6,849 nt of DNA from Desulfobacterales bacterium (GCA_030145015.1 JAQYWI010000246.1:1-6849), one strand, 5' to 3'. Counted from the stretch's first letter, positions 1 to 6,218 are shown. Notes: a model not told the origin generated them from the sequence alone. Numbers and translations: made by a program.

Positions 1-602
1 TTATCGCCCCTTTTAATGGGGTGGTAGCGGAGATTAACGGCGAACTGAGCGAATACGTAACCCCGTCTCCTATAGGCATCGCCACACCGCCGGTAGTGGA
101 TCTTATTGACAATACGTGCTTTTATGTCACCGCGCCCATCGATGAGGTGGATGTCCCCAACATTGAACCGGGAATGACCACCCGGGTGAGCCTGGACGCC
201 TTCGGCGATCGCCGCTTTGCAGGCAAAGTCCGCCGGATTGCTCCCTATGTGCTGGATCGTGAAAAACAGGCCCGCACCGTGGACGTGGAGGTGGAATTCA
301 CCATACCGACCGACATCCGGGAAATGCTGGCAGGTTATAGCGCAGATGTCGAGATCATATTGGATGTTCGGGAGAACACTTTGCGCATCCCCACCGAGGC
401 CGTGCTGGAGGGAAATCGAGTCTTCGTGTATCTGCCGGATAATAAAGTAATCCGGGAACGCACGTTCAAAAGCGGAATTTCCAATTGGTATTATACCGAG
501 GTCATCTCCGGTCTGAAGCCGGACCAACGGGTGGTGGTCAATGTGGATCGTGCTGGAATAAAAGACGGCGCGAAAGCGGTGTTATCCCAAGAGGCGCCAT
601 GA
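1..602 (+). CDS. Periplasmic adaptor (HlyD/MacA-type membrane fusion protein) of an ABC efflux system, C-terminal part
   Basis: The gene is open to the left edge and its reading frame starts with the codon at position 3, so the N-terminus (membrane anchor, first half of the lipoyl domain, helical hairpin) is missing. The visible 199 residues begin IAPFNGVVAEI, the typical second half-lipoyl motif of MacA/HlyD-type adaptors. A beta-barrel region follows (about residues 30-105, with PIDEVDVPNIEPGM), then a membrane-proximal domain (about 108-195, with RIPTEAVLEGNRVFVY). Proteins of this family bridge the inner-membrane ABC permease to an outer-membrane channel and help present substrate. The stop codon overlaps the ATPase start (ATGA, 599-602), which indicates translational coupling and one operon. 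The substrate cannot be read from the sequence. The GTG at 21 lies inside the lipoyl motif and is not the true start. Confidence 0.9.
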   Translation, partial: IAPFNGVVAEINGELSEYVTPSPIGIATPPVVDLIDNTCFYVTAPIDEVDVPNIEPGMTTRVSLDAFGDRRFAGKVRRIAPYVLDREKQARTVDVEVEFTIPTDIREMLAGYSADVEIILDVRENTLRIPTEAVLEGNRVFVYLPDNKVIRERTFKSGISNWYYTEVISGLKPDQRVVVNVDRAGIKDGAKAVLSQEAP

Positions 603-1276
603 TTCAATTAGCCGGTATTGAGAGGATATTCCAGGTGGGCGACGAAACGGTTCACGCGCTCAGTAATGTGAATTTTACCGTTCATCAAGGAGAATATGTC
701 GCCATCATGGGCCCTTCGGGATCGGGAAAATCCACCCTGCTCAATATTGTGGGTCTGTTGGACAGACCGGACAAGGGGATCTACAGCCTGGAAGACCTGA
801 ACACAACCGAGTTGACCGATGACCAGCAGGCATCGGTACGCTGTCACAAAATTGGTTTTGTGTTTCAGTTTTTTCATCTGGTACCCCGCCTTACCTCTGC
901 TGAAAACGTGGAGCTGCCCATGATCCTTGCCGGCATAGATCCTGGTGACCGGAAAACCCGCGTCCAGGCGGCCCTCTCTTCCCTGGGCCTAAGGGAACGC
1001 GCAAAACATCGCCCGGACCAGTTATCCGGCGGACAGCGCCAGCGGGTTGCCATCGCTCGCGCCACCATCATGCGGCCGGACATTATTCTTGCGGATGAGC
1101 CCACCGGCAATCTGGACCGGACCTCGGGGATAGAGGTCATCCAAATACTCGAAGATCTCAACAATAAGGGCATGACTCTGATTATGGTAACCCACGATCC
1201 CGATCTGGGTAAGCGGGCGTCTCGAAGAGTGCAGCTGGTGGACGGAAAGATCTCAACGGATACCGGAAATTCATGA
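599..1276 (+). CDS. ABC transporter ATP-binding protein, MacB/LolD type
   Basis: A 225-residue stand-alone nucleotide-binding subunit that hydrolyses ATP to drive the two permeases downstream. All catalytic motifs are visible: Walker A GPSGSGKST (38-46), Q-loop Q90, signature LSGGQ (142-146), Walker B IILADE (162-167) with catalytic E167, D-loop NLD (171-173) and switch histidine H199. The segment PRLTSAENVELPM (96-108) is typical of the MacB/LolD/FtsE branch, which works by mechanotransmission. The ATG at 599 is chosen because MIQLAGIERIFQVGDE matches the usual start of the family. It overlaps the adaptor stop as ATGA and has AAGAGG (589-594) just upstream. A longer in-frame extension back to 485 would lie over the adaptor gene and is unlikely. 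The next permease starts 4 bp after the stop. Confidence 0.95.
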   Translation: MIQLAGIERIFQVGDETVHALSNVNFTVHQGEYVAIMGPSGSGKSTLLNIVGLLDRPDKGIYSLEDLNTTELTDDQQASVRCHKIGFVFQFFHLVPRLTSAENVELPMILAGIDPGDRKTRVQAALSSLGLRERAKHRPDQLSGGQRQRVAIARATIMRPDIILADEPTGNLDRTSGIEVIQILEDLNNKGMTLIMVTHDPDLGKRASRRVQLVDGKISTDTGNS

Positions 1277-1280
1277 GAAA

Positions 1281-2486
1281 ATGAAACCTGGGGATGCCAT
1301 TCAATTCAGTACCAGAGCGCTGTCGGGCTATCCGACCCGGACGCTGTTAATGATTCTTGCCATGGCCATCGGTGTGGCATCGGTCATTCTGCTCACCGCC
1401 TTGGGAGAAGGCGCCCGCCGGTTTGTAACCAATGAATTTACCTCTCTGGGCACATACCTTTTAATCGTATTGCCGGGCCGGTCTGAAACAACGGGCGGCC
1501 CTCCCCCGCTTCTGGGTCAAACCCCCCGAGACCTCACCCTGGAAGACGCCCTGTCTCTCACCCGGAGTTCCGCCATCCGACGTATGGCGCCGATTACGGT
1601 GGGATCCGCCCCGGTCTCCTGGAAGCACAGAGACCGGGAGGTCAGTATTCTCGGCTCCACCGCCGATCTTTTTGAAATTCGCCACCTTTCAATGGCCCAG
1701 GGCAGGTTCATCCCCGCCGGTGACCCCACAAGGGGCCTGGCGGTCTGCGTCATGGGATACAAGCTCAAAAGAGAACTCTTTGGGAATCAATCCCCGCTGG
1801 GCGAATGGGTTCGCATCGGCGACCGCCGCTTTCGGGTCATCGGGGTGCTGGCCAAAAAAGGTCAATCTCTGGGACTGGACATGGGGGATGTGGTGGTTGT
1901 CCCCGTGGCCTCTGCCCAGGCCCTGTTCAATACCTCCGCGCTGTTCAGAATCCTGGTGCAGGCCAACGGCCGCGATGCCATCTCCAAGGCCAAGAAAGCC
2001 ATATTGAGTACCATCCGCCAACGGCATGAAGGCGAAGACGACGTCACCGTCATAACCCAGGACGCCCTGCTTTCCACTTTTGATCGCGTTCTCGTGGCCA
2101 TGACACTGAGTGTTGCGGGCATCGCCGCCATCAGCCTGTCGGTTGCCGGTATTCTGATCATGAACGTCATGCTGATCGCGGTGTCACAGCGCACCTCAGA
2201 AATCGGACTGCTCAAGGCCCTCGGCGCCCGGGGCGCCCATATCCTTGGACTTTTCCTGGCCGAATCCGCTATTCTCTCACTCATCGGCGCCGGTTTTGGC
2301 CTCATTCTGGCATTTTTAGGAAACTGGGGGCTCTCACGCGCGTTCCCCAGGTTTCCGATCACGGCTCCCATCTGGGCCCTGGGAGCGGCTGTCTTGGTTG
2401 CCCTTCTCACGGGGCTTCTATTCGGAGTACTGCCCGCACGACGGGCCGCAAAACTAGACCCGGTGCAGGCATTGTCTCGAAGATAA
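1281..2486 (+). CDS. MacB-type ABC permease (FtsX family), first of a tandem pair
   Basis: A 401-residue inner-membrane permease with the four-helix MacB/LolC layout. TM1 spans about 22-42. A periplasmic core domain (MacB_PCD) spans about 45-255, and TM2, TM3 and TM4 lie near 272-302, 320-352 and 362-385. Family hallmarks are VASVILLTALGEG after TM1, the coupling segment RTSEIGLLKALGA (304-316) and the C-terminal LPARRAAKLDPVQAL (384-398). Unlike true MacB it has no fused ATPase, and the partner ATPase is the gene 4 bp upstream. It is collinear with the second permease without large gaps, so the two are duplicates and probably form a heterodimer, by analogy with LolC/LolE. The stop codon TAA lies within the 8-bp repeat GATAAATA that flanks the MITE-like block downstream. 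Confidence 0.93.
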   Translation: MKPGDAIQFSTRALSGYPTRTLLMILAMAIGVASVILLTALGEGARRFVTNEFTSLGTYLLIVLPGRSETTGGPPPLLGQTPRDLTLEDALSLTRSSAIRRMAPITVGSAPVSWKHRDREVSILGSTADLFEIRHLSMAQGRFIPAGDPTRGLAVCVMGYKLKRELFGNQSPLGEWVRIGDRRFRVIGVLAKKGQSLGLDMGDVVVVPVASAQALFNTSALFRILVQANGRDAISKAKKAILSTIRQRHEGEDDVTVITQDALLSTFDRVLVAMTLSVAGIAAISLSVAGILIMNVMLIAVSQRTSEIGLLKALGARGAHILGLFLAESAILSLIGAGFGLILAFLGNWGLSRAFPRFPITAPIWALGAAVLVALLTGLLFGVLPARRAAKLDPVQALSRR

Positions 2487-2489
2487 ATA
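2482..2489. repeat. Left copy of 8-bp direct repeat GATAAATA (possible target-site duplication)
   Basis: Identical to 2753-2760 on the other side of the MITE-like block. This copy contains the TAA stop codon of the first permease (2484-2486), so an insertion here would leave that protein intact. The repeat is A/T-rich, which makes chance agreement easier. Confidence 0.5.
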
Positions 2490-2490
2490 A

Positions 2491-2529
2491 TAACCGTTCA
2501 CGGGTTCAGGGTTCAAAGGTTTAGGGTTG
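2491..2529 (+). repeat. Degenerate 7-8 nt GGTTCA-type tandem repeat, left arm
   Basis: After the 17-bp inverted-repeat end, the arm continues as short units built on GGTTC: ACGGGTTC, AGGGTTC, AAAGGTTT, AGGGTTG. The mirrored arm at 2712-2751 has the same kind of units in the opposite orientation but in a different order. The arms may therefore have changed by slippage or unit shuffling while the outer 17 bp stayed identical. Confidence 0.6.
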
Positions 2530-2711
2530 CTTTTTTGCTGAAGCCTGATGGAATAATGGAATAAATGAGTCTCAGTGAATCTCTCAATCGAATTGTTCCG
2601 CCATTTTGCTTATAAATTAACCTGCTGTGCCATGAATTTGCTTTTTCAGCCCAAAGTCGCAACCAAAATTCAGGATTGACGTATCAACGGTTGAGATTTG
2701 CATTGAGCTTC

Positions 2712-2751
2712 GAACCTCTGAACCCTGAACCTTTGAACCCGTGAACGGTTA
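2712..2751 (-). repeat. Degenerate 7-8 nt GAACC-type tandem repeat, right arm
   Basis: Read on the + strand the units are GAACCTCT, GAACCCT, GAACCTTT, GAACCCGT and GAACGGTT, five GAAC starts spaced 7 or 8 bases apart. It is the inverted partner of 2491-2529, and its outer 17 bp match that arm perfectly. Confidence 0.6.
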
Positions 2752-2752
2752 C

Positions 2753-2760
2753 GATAAATA
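2753..2760. repeat. Right copy of 8-bp direct repeat GATAAATA (possible target-site duplication)
   Basis: Identical to 2482-2489 and placed one base beyond the right inverted repeat, mirroring the left side. Confidence 0.5.
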
Positions 2761-2782
2761 TAACCTAAACTAAGCGTTTCAA

Positions 2783-2795
2783 ATTGTGACACAAT
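2783..2795. promoter_or_regulatory. 13-bp palindrome upstream of the second permease, possible operator
   Basis: ATTGTG-A-CACAAT is a perfect dyad with a one-base centre, ending 19 bases before the ATG of the second permease. The form suits a dimeric regulator, but a palindrome of this size is expected about once or twice by chance in a window of this length. It matters mainly because this gene may need its own expression signals if the insertion upstream separated it from the operon promoter. Confidence 0.25.
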
Positions 2796-2814
2796 ATTAC
2801 AAAGAACTTTGCTT

Positions 2815-4014
2815 ATGTTAATCAATGATTCCGCAAAGCTGGCCATAGCTTCTTTATCCAGCCAAAAAATGCGCAGTTTTCTCACGGCGTTGGGCATTGC
2901 CGTGGGCATCGCTTCAGTGGTGCTCCTCACCTCCATCGGCGAAGGCATCCACAAGTTCGTTCTCTCGGAGTTCACTCAATTCGGGACCAACCTTATCGCA
3001 GTCTCGCCCGGTAAAACCACGACCGCCGGCATGTCAGGGGCCCTTATCAGTAATGTTCGACCGTTGAGCATTGATGACGCCCTGGCGCTGGAACAAACTC
3101 CCAAAATCCTCGGCATGGTTCCCTTTGTCCAGGGAAACGCACCCGTGGAATTCGGAAAGCGCAGCAGGCGGACTTACGTCTTCGGCGTGGGGTCTCAGGT
3201 TCCCGCGGTGTGGCAAATGAAGGTGGCCATGGGCCGTTTTCTCCCGGATGACGATCCCCGCACGGCCCGAGCCTTTGCCGTGCTGGGCAGCACGGTGAAA
3301 GATGAGCTTCTGGGCTCAGTGAACCCCCTGGGCCGGCGTATCCGCATCGGCGGAGAGCGCTACCGGGTCATCGGCGTTATGGAATCCAAAGGTCAGATGC
3401 TTGGATTCGACTTAGATGACGCCGTGTATATCCCCACCCAAAGAGCCCTGGCCATGTTCGACCGGGAAAGTCTCATGGAAATTGATATGATCTATGGCGG
3501 CGACAGCAACGTGGACGAGATTGTTAAAAGCGTCAAAGCACTGCTCATGGATCGGCACGGCGCAGAAGACTTCACCATTACCACCCAGGAACAAATGCTG
3601 GATGTCCTGGGCTCCGTACTCAATATACTCACCCTGGCCGTGGGCGCTTTGGGCGGAATTTCACTTCTGGTTGGCGGTGTGGGAATCCTCACGATCATGA
3701 CCATCAGTATAACTGAAAGAAAGGCTGAGATCGGGCTGCTTCGCGCCATCGGCGCGGGCCGCGGACAGATCCTTTCCCTTTTCATCGGCGAGGCGGTTGT
3801 GCTGTCGAGCATCGGCGGTTTGGCGGGCCTGATGATCGGCACCGGAGGGGCATGGCTTCTGGGAATGATCGTGCCCGCCCTTCCCACCCACACCCCGTGG
3901 CTGTATGTGGTTCTGGCTGAAATCCTGGCAGCGCTTATCGGTCTTCTGGCCGGAGTGTTGCCCGCCTACCGGGCCGCCAACCTGGATCCCATCGAGGCAT
4001 TGAGGGCCGAATGA
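2815..4014 (+). CDS. MacB-type ABC permease (FtsX family), second of a tandem pair
   Basis: A 399-residue inner-membrane permease collinear with the preceding one. TM1 spans about 22-42 and is followed by VASVVLLTSIGEG-like sequence. A periplasmic core spans about 45-260, with TM2-TM4 near 268-297, 318-350 and 362-382. It has ERKAEIGLLRAIGAG (301-315) and the C-terminal LPAYRAANLDPIEAL (382-396). The ATG at 2815 is preferred over the in-frame TTG at 2809 because the residue count to the conserved TM1 then matches the first permease exactly. The ribosome binding site is weak (AAAGA about ten bases upstream). It lacks an ATPase domain and presumably shares the ATPase at 599-1276. It is separated from the first permease by the MITE-like block. 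Confidence 0.92.
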   Translation: MLINDSAKLAIASLSSQKMRSFLTALGIAVGIASVVLLTSIGEGIHKFVLSEFTQFGTNLIAVSPGKTTTAGMSGALISNVRPLSIDDALALEQTPKILGMVPFVQGNAPVEFGKRSRRTYVFGVGSQVPAVWQMKVAMGRFLPDDDPRTARAFAVLGSTVKDELLGSVNPLGRRIRIGGERYRVIGVMESKGQMLGFDLDDAVYIPTQRALAMFDRESLMEIDMIYGGDSNVDEIVKSVKALLMDRHGAEDFTITTQEQMLDVLGSVLNILTLAVGALGGISLLVGGVGILTIMTISITERKAEIGLLRAIGAGRGQILSLFIGEAVVLSSIGGLAGLMIGTGGAWLLGMIVPALPTHTPWLYVVLAEILAALIGLLAGVLPAYRAANLDPIEALRAE

Positions 4015-4036
4015 TGTTACACTTAAACCATAACGC

Positions 4037-4065
4037 TTGACGTTAACAACGATAGATGTTGAAAT
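4037..4065 (+). promoter_or_regulatory. Weak sigma70-like promoter candidate before the CMD-family remnant
   Basis: TTGACG (4037-4042, five of six consensus bases) is followed after 17 bases by TGAAAT (4060-4065, four of six). It lies in the 76-bp gap between the permease stop and the truncated gene at 4091. The -10 element is poor, so this is only a candidate. Confidence 0.25.
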
Positions 4066-4090
4066 TACAGATTATCATTAAGCGGCAATA

Positions 4091-4303
4091 ATGACGGATG
4101 ATAGATATAAACGAGGTTGGGAAAAGCTAAAGCAAATTGACGGCCAAGCGGGTGAGCGCGTGATTGAAAGCTTAAAAGACATCGCTCCGGATTTGGGTCG
4201 TTATACCATCGAGTTTCCTTTTGGAGATGTTTACTCGCGTCCGGGATTAGACCTTAAATCCAGGGAAATTACGACATATATTCCGATGTTACGGGTTCAT
4301 TAG
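4091..4303 (+). pseudogene. Carboxymuconolactone decarboxylase (CMD) family protein, 3'-truncated remnant
   Basis: The first 60 or so residues (MTDDRYKRGWEKLKQIDG..., then PDLGRYTIEFPFGDVYSRPGLDLKSREI) strongly resemble the N-terminal half of small CMD/AhpD-like proteins, which are usually about 110-130 residues. After REIT the expected core helices are missing, including the conserved region with the CxxxH redox motif. The frame instead reads TYIPMLRVH and stops at 70 residues. The break falls near 4271-4279, where the oppositely oriented gene at 4269-4484 also ends. The encoded stub lacks the catalytic part and is probably non-functional. The family call rests on recognised sequence and was not checked by a search. 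Confidence 0.65.
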
Positions 4304-4484
4304 TGTCTGTCATCGTCATAACAACAAAACGATGAACCTTGCTTTCTTCATCGGATACACCAGCTGTCTTTCTGCATATGGCATCCGCCATCTTTCTGAT
4401 GTCTTTCTTTACCAAAGCTTGTGGCAAAGGAATCATGAAACGCCCTATTCCGATGAATGCTTTCCTTTTTAAATCAACTTTCAT
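4269..4484 (-). CDS. Short protein of unknown function, probably the N-terminal stub of a longer gene
   Basis: A 71-residue reading frame starting at ATG (4482-4484 on the complement) with AAGGTG five bases upstream, so the start is credible. The N-terminus is basic and amphipathic (MKVDLKRKAFIGIGRFMIPLP), followed by ALVKKDIRKMADAICRK and EESKVHRFVVMTMTDTNEPVTSEYMS. The last part reads like the beginning of a winged-helix segment that is cut short. I do not recognise the family with confidence. It vaguely resembles the N-terminus of helix-turn-helix/alkylmercury-lyase-like proteins. It overlaps the CMD remnant tail to tail by 35 bp. Together these features suggest that both genes lost their 3' halves at one recombination point. 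Confidence 0.5.
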   Translation of the reverse strand: MKVDLKRKAFIGIGRFMIPLPQALVKKDIRKMADAICRKTAGVSDEESKVHRFVVMTMTDTNEPVTSEYMS

Positions 4485-4489
4485 AATTT

Positions 4490-4495
4490 CACCTT
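4490..4495 (-). promoter_or_regulatory. Ribosome binding site AAGGTG for the minus-strand short gene
   Basis: On the complement AAGGTG lies five bases before the ATG at 4484. It is the best evidence that this small frame began as a real gene start. Confidence 0.5.
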
Positions 4496-4561
4496 TCTAT
4501 ATTGCGGTATTATTATGATGGCACCCATGAGGTATGATTCTTAGTGAAAAAAGGGTTCAAA

Positions 4562-4600
4562 AAGGGGGTGGTTTTTCAAATGCCAGGGGCAGACCCCCTT
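4562..4600. repeat. REP-like G/C-run palindrome
   Basis: AAGGGGGT (4562-4569) is the exact reverse complement of ACCCCCTT (4593-4600), with 23 bases between. Nested at the right end is a second possible hairpin, GGGG-CAGA-CCCC (4586-4597), which competes for the same C run. Alternating hairpins of this sort are common in REP-type intergenic repeats. One copy is seen in this window, so repetition is unproven. Confidence 0.35.
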
Positions 4601-4602
4601 AG

Positions 4603-4752
4603 GGTTCACGAAGAAATAAATCCACAATTTTGGAAGTTGAGGCGCCCGGCCGGCAAGACGCGGAAGCACAGGAATATCAAGCATATTTCGAGCTTCCGCA
4701 ACGCAGCCGGTCGGAATGGATCGACGTCCAAAATGTGAAGTTATTTTTGAGT
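4603..4752 (+). other. Unassigned coding-like fragment, possible gene remnant
   Basis: The frame is open from 4603 and reads LEVEAPGRQDAEAQEYQAY, then FELPQRSRSEWIDVQNVKLF. Third codon positions are mostly G or C and the composition is protein-like. There is no good start: a TTG at 4630 has no ribosome binding site. The frame runs into the 3' end of the opposite methyltransferase gene, where it becomes an antisense shadow. A competing frame from a GTG at 4544 crosses the REP-like repeat and looks less protein-like. I do not recognise the sequence. It may be the remains of a gene lost with the neighbouring truncated ones. Confidence 0.2.
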
Positions 4753-4767
4753 GAGCCCTTTATGTTC

Positions 4768-5961
4768 TCAGTAAAGCTCATATTTAACCAGCCTGCCGTC
4801 AAGCCCGCCGGCCTTGATCGGTTTTTTCCATGATGCTTTCAACCCGATTTTTTTGACATATTTCCGTTCTCCGAAATAAACAAAAGCGGCCGAGTTTTTG
4901 CATTTCTGTTTCAGAAAATCGCCGAGATTTTTATAAAACATGTCAAGGTTCTCGTCTCCCCCCATCCGAATGCCATAAGGCGGATTGGTTACAATGACAT
5001 GCCCTTCAAGGGCGGACAGCTTTCTGAAGTCCGCCCTTTCAACGCTTACGTTATTTCCGTAATGGAGCCCCATCAGGTTTGTCCGCGCCGCGCTGACAGC
5101 CTCCGCGGACACATCACTGCCCGCAATCAGCCCTTTCGGCAGTTCCCGGATGTGTCCGTCGGCCTCTTTTTTTACCTGCTTCCAGACAGCGCCGTCAAAG
5201 TCGGGTAGAAATTCAAAACCGAATCGATTCCTGAAAACACCCGCAGGAATATGGCTATACCGCATGAGCGCTTCACACAAAAGGGTTCCCGAACCGCACA
5301 AAGGATCATATAAAGGAACCGAACCGTCCCATTCGCTGAATCGGATAATCGCGGCGGCAACGGTTTCCTGCATCGGCGCAGAAACGGTCTCCTCTCTGTA
5401 TCCTCTCCGGTGAAGCGCGCCGCCTGAAGTGTCGAGGCTTATGACGGCCTTATCATGCCTGATATGAAGGTTCAGCAAGATATCCGGATTCCTTACCGAC
5501 ACATCCGGACGCTGACCGGTTTTTTCTTTGAAATAGTCGGCCACCGCATCTTTAAGGCGGAGGGCAGCGAACTTTGAATGCGAAATCGCGCTGTCGGAAA
5601 CATTCCCCGATACGGCAAAGGTATTGCCTTTTGCAAAAAAATCTTCCCACTCGATCTGTTTGGCCTTCTGATACAGCGTATCGGTATCATGACAAGCGAA
5701 TGATATTAAAGGCGCAAGGCACCGTGAAAGAAGCCGGGTCAGATAATTAATTCGATACAGGGTTGATTTGTCCGCCCTGAAATGAATTCCGCTGAATTCC
5801 GGCCTGACATCTTCGGCACCGAGTTCAGCCAGTTCCTCCGCGCCGGCTTCTTTTAAGCTATCGGCTATCTGGGCAAAATAACGGCAATCCTTCTGATACT
5901 GATATGCCGTCGCTTGCCGCTTTTCTCTTCTACGGCGTTTGACCCAATCGACTGATACCAT
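4768..5961 (-). CDS. rlmL: THUMP-domain class I SAM-dependent rRNA methyltransferase, RlmL-like (23S rRNA guanine-N2)
   Basis: A 397-residue protein. After a basic N-terminal stretch (VKRRRREKR, residues 7-15) comes the family start YQYQKDCRYFAQIADSLKEAGAEEL, then a THUMP RNA-binding region (about 70-180). The linker DTSGGALHRRGYR (177-189) and APMQETVAAAII (195-206) are typical of RlmL/YpsC. The Rossmann methyltransferase part carries the SAM motif DPLCGSGTLLCEALMRY (219-235), an acidic SAM-binding residue near D283 and the catalytic motif TNPPYG (325-330), which marks exocyclic-amine methylation. RlmL makes m2G2445 in E. coli 23S rRNA. This protein lacks the fused RlmK domain, like the Bacillus form. 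The ATG at 5961 is the first possible codon because an in-frame TGA lies two codons upstream. The gene appears intact, is transcribed alone and points toward the degraded zone. Confidence 0.88.
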   Translation of the reverse strand: MVSVDWVKRRRREKRQATAYQYQKDCRYFAQIADSLKEAGAEELAELGAEDVRPEFSGIHFRADKSTLYRINYLTRLLSRCLAPLISFACHDTDTLYQKAKQIEWEDFFAKGNTFAVSGNVSDSAISHSKFAALRLKDAVADYFKEKTGQRPDVSVRNPDILLNLHIRHDKAVISLDTSGGALHRRGYREETVSAPMQETVAAAIIRFSEWDGSVPLYDPLCGSGTLLCEALMRYSHIPAGVFRNRFGFEFLPDFDGAVWKQVKKEADGHIRELPKGLIAGSDVSAEAVSAARTNLMGLHYGNNVSVERADFRKLSALEGHVIVTNPPYGIRMGGDENLDMFYKNLGDFLKQKCKNSAAFVYFGERKYVKKIGLKASWKKPIKAGGLDGRLVKYELY

Positions 5962-6181
5962 TTTTCACCGCTTTCGTTTCAATCGGAGATGGAAAGAACG
6001 GTCGAGATATTGCTTGATCATTTCAAACCTTTTGCAGTATTAGCTGTTACGCGCATGAATGAACCCTGCCGTTGCCGCACCATGGTAAATATTGCAAGAG
6101 TTTGGGTGTAAAATCAACTGAATTTTGGGAAAGTCCGTTTTTCGGTGGGAAGAACGCGAGCGCGCCGCCGGAGGAAAATTT

Positions 6182-6213
6182 TAACAGGTATTGATGTTGG
6201 GTAAACCCTGTTA
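6182..6213. repeat. Short inverted repeat TAACAGG / CCTGTTA
   Basis: TAACAGG (6182-6188) pairs with CCTGTTA (6207-6213) across 18 bases. It sits six bases before the large stem at 6219, so it may be the first of a series of stems or an unrelated minor dyad. Confidence 0.35.
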
Positions 6214-6218
6214 TTTCA

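Larger units (their letters stand above)
2490..2752. mobile_element. Candidate MITE-like non-coding insertion between the two permease genes
   Basis: A 263-bp block with a perfect 17-bp terminal inverted repeat: 2491-2507 (TAACCGTTCACGGGTTC) is the reverse complement of 2735-2751. Subterminal complementarity continues with GGTTGC (2525-2530) against GCAACC (2659-2664), and GCTGAA (2537-2542) against TTCAGC (2645-2650). The block is bracketed by the direct repeat GATAAATA (2482-2489 and 2753-2760), one base outside each inverted repeat, as expected for an 8-bp target-site duplication. No open reading frame inside looks real, so any movement would need a transposase in trans. Removing the block and one repeat copy would leave the permease genes about 60 bp apart, which fits the tight operon upstream. 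That this is a mobile element is inference; the repeats themselves are visible. Confidence 0.55.

Noticed and set aside
485..598. Upstream extension of the ATPase frame to a GTG at 485
   Set aside because: It lies wholly inside the adaptor gene. The family start, ATGA overlap and ribosome binding site all support 599.
1461..2410. Several minus-strand open frames over the first permease
   Set aside because: They are antisense shadows of a G/C-rich gene with no start signals; the + strand protein is clear.
2809..2814. TTG start for the second permease
   Set aside because: The ATG six bases later gives exact collinearity with the first permease up to TM1.
4752..4780. Inverted repeat TGAGC/GCTCA with TTTA/TAAA around the methyltransferase stop, considered as a terminator
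   Set aside because: The stem carries a two-base bulge, the stop codon is inside the loop, and an A-rich rather than U-rich stretch follows on the minus strand.
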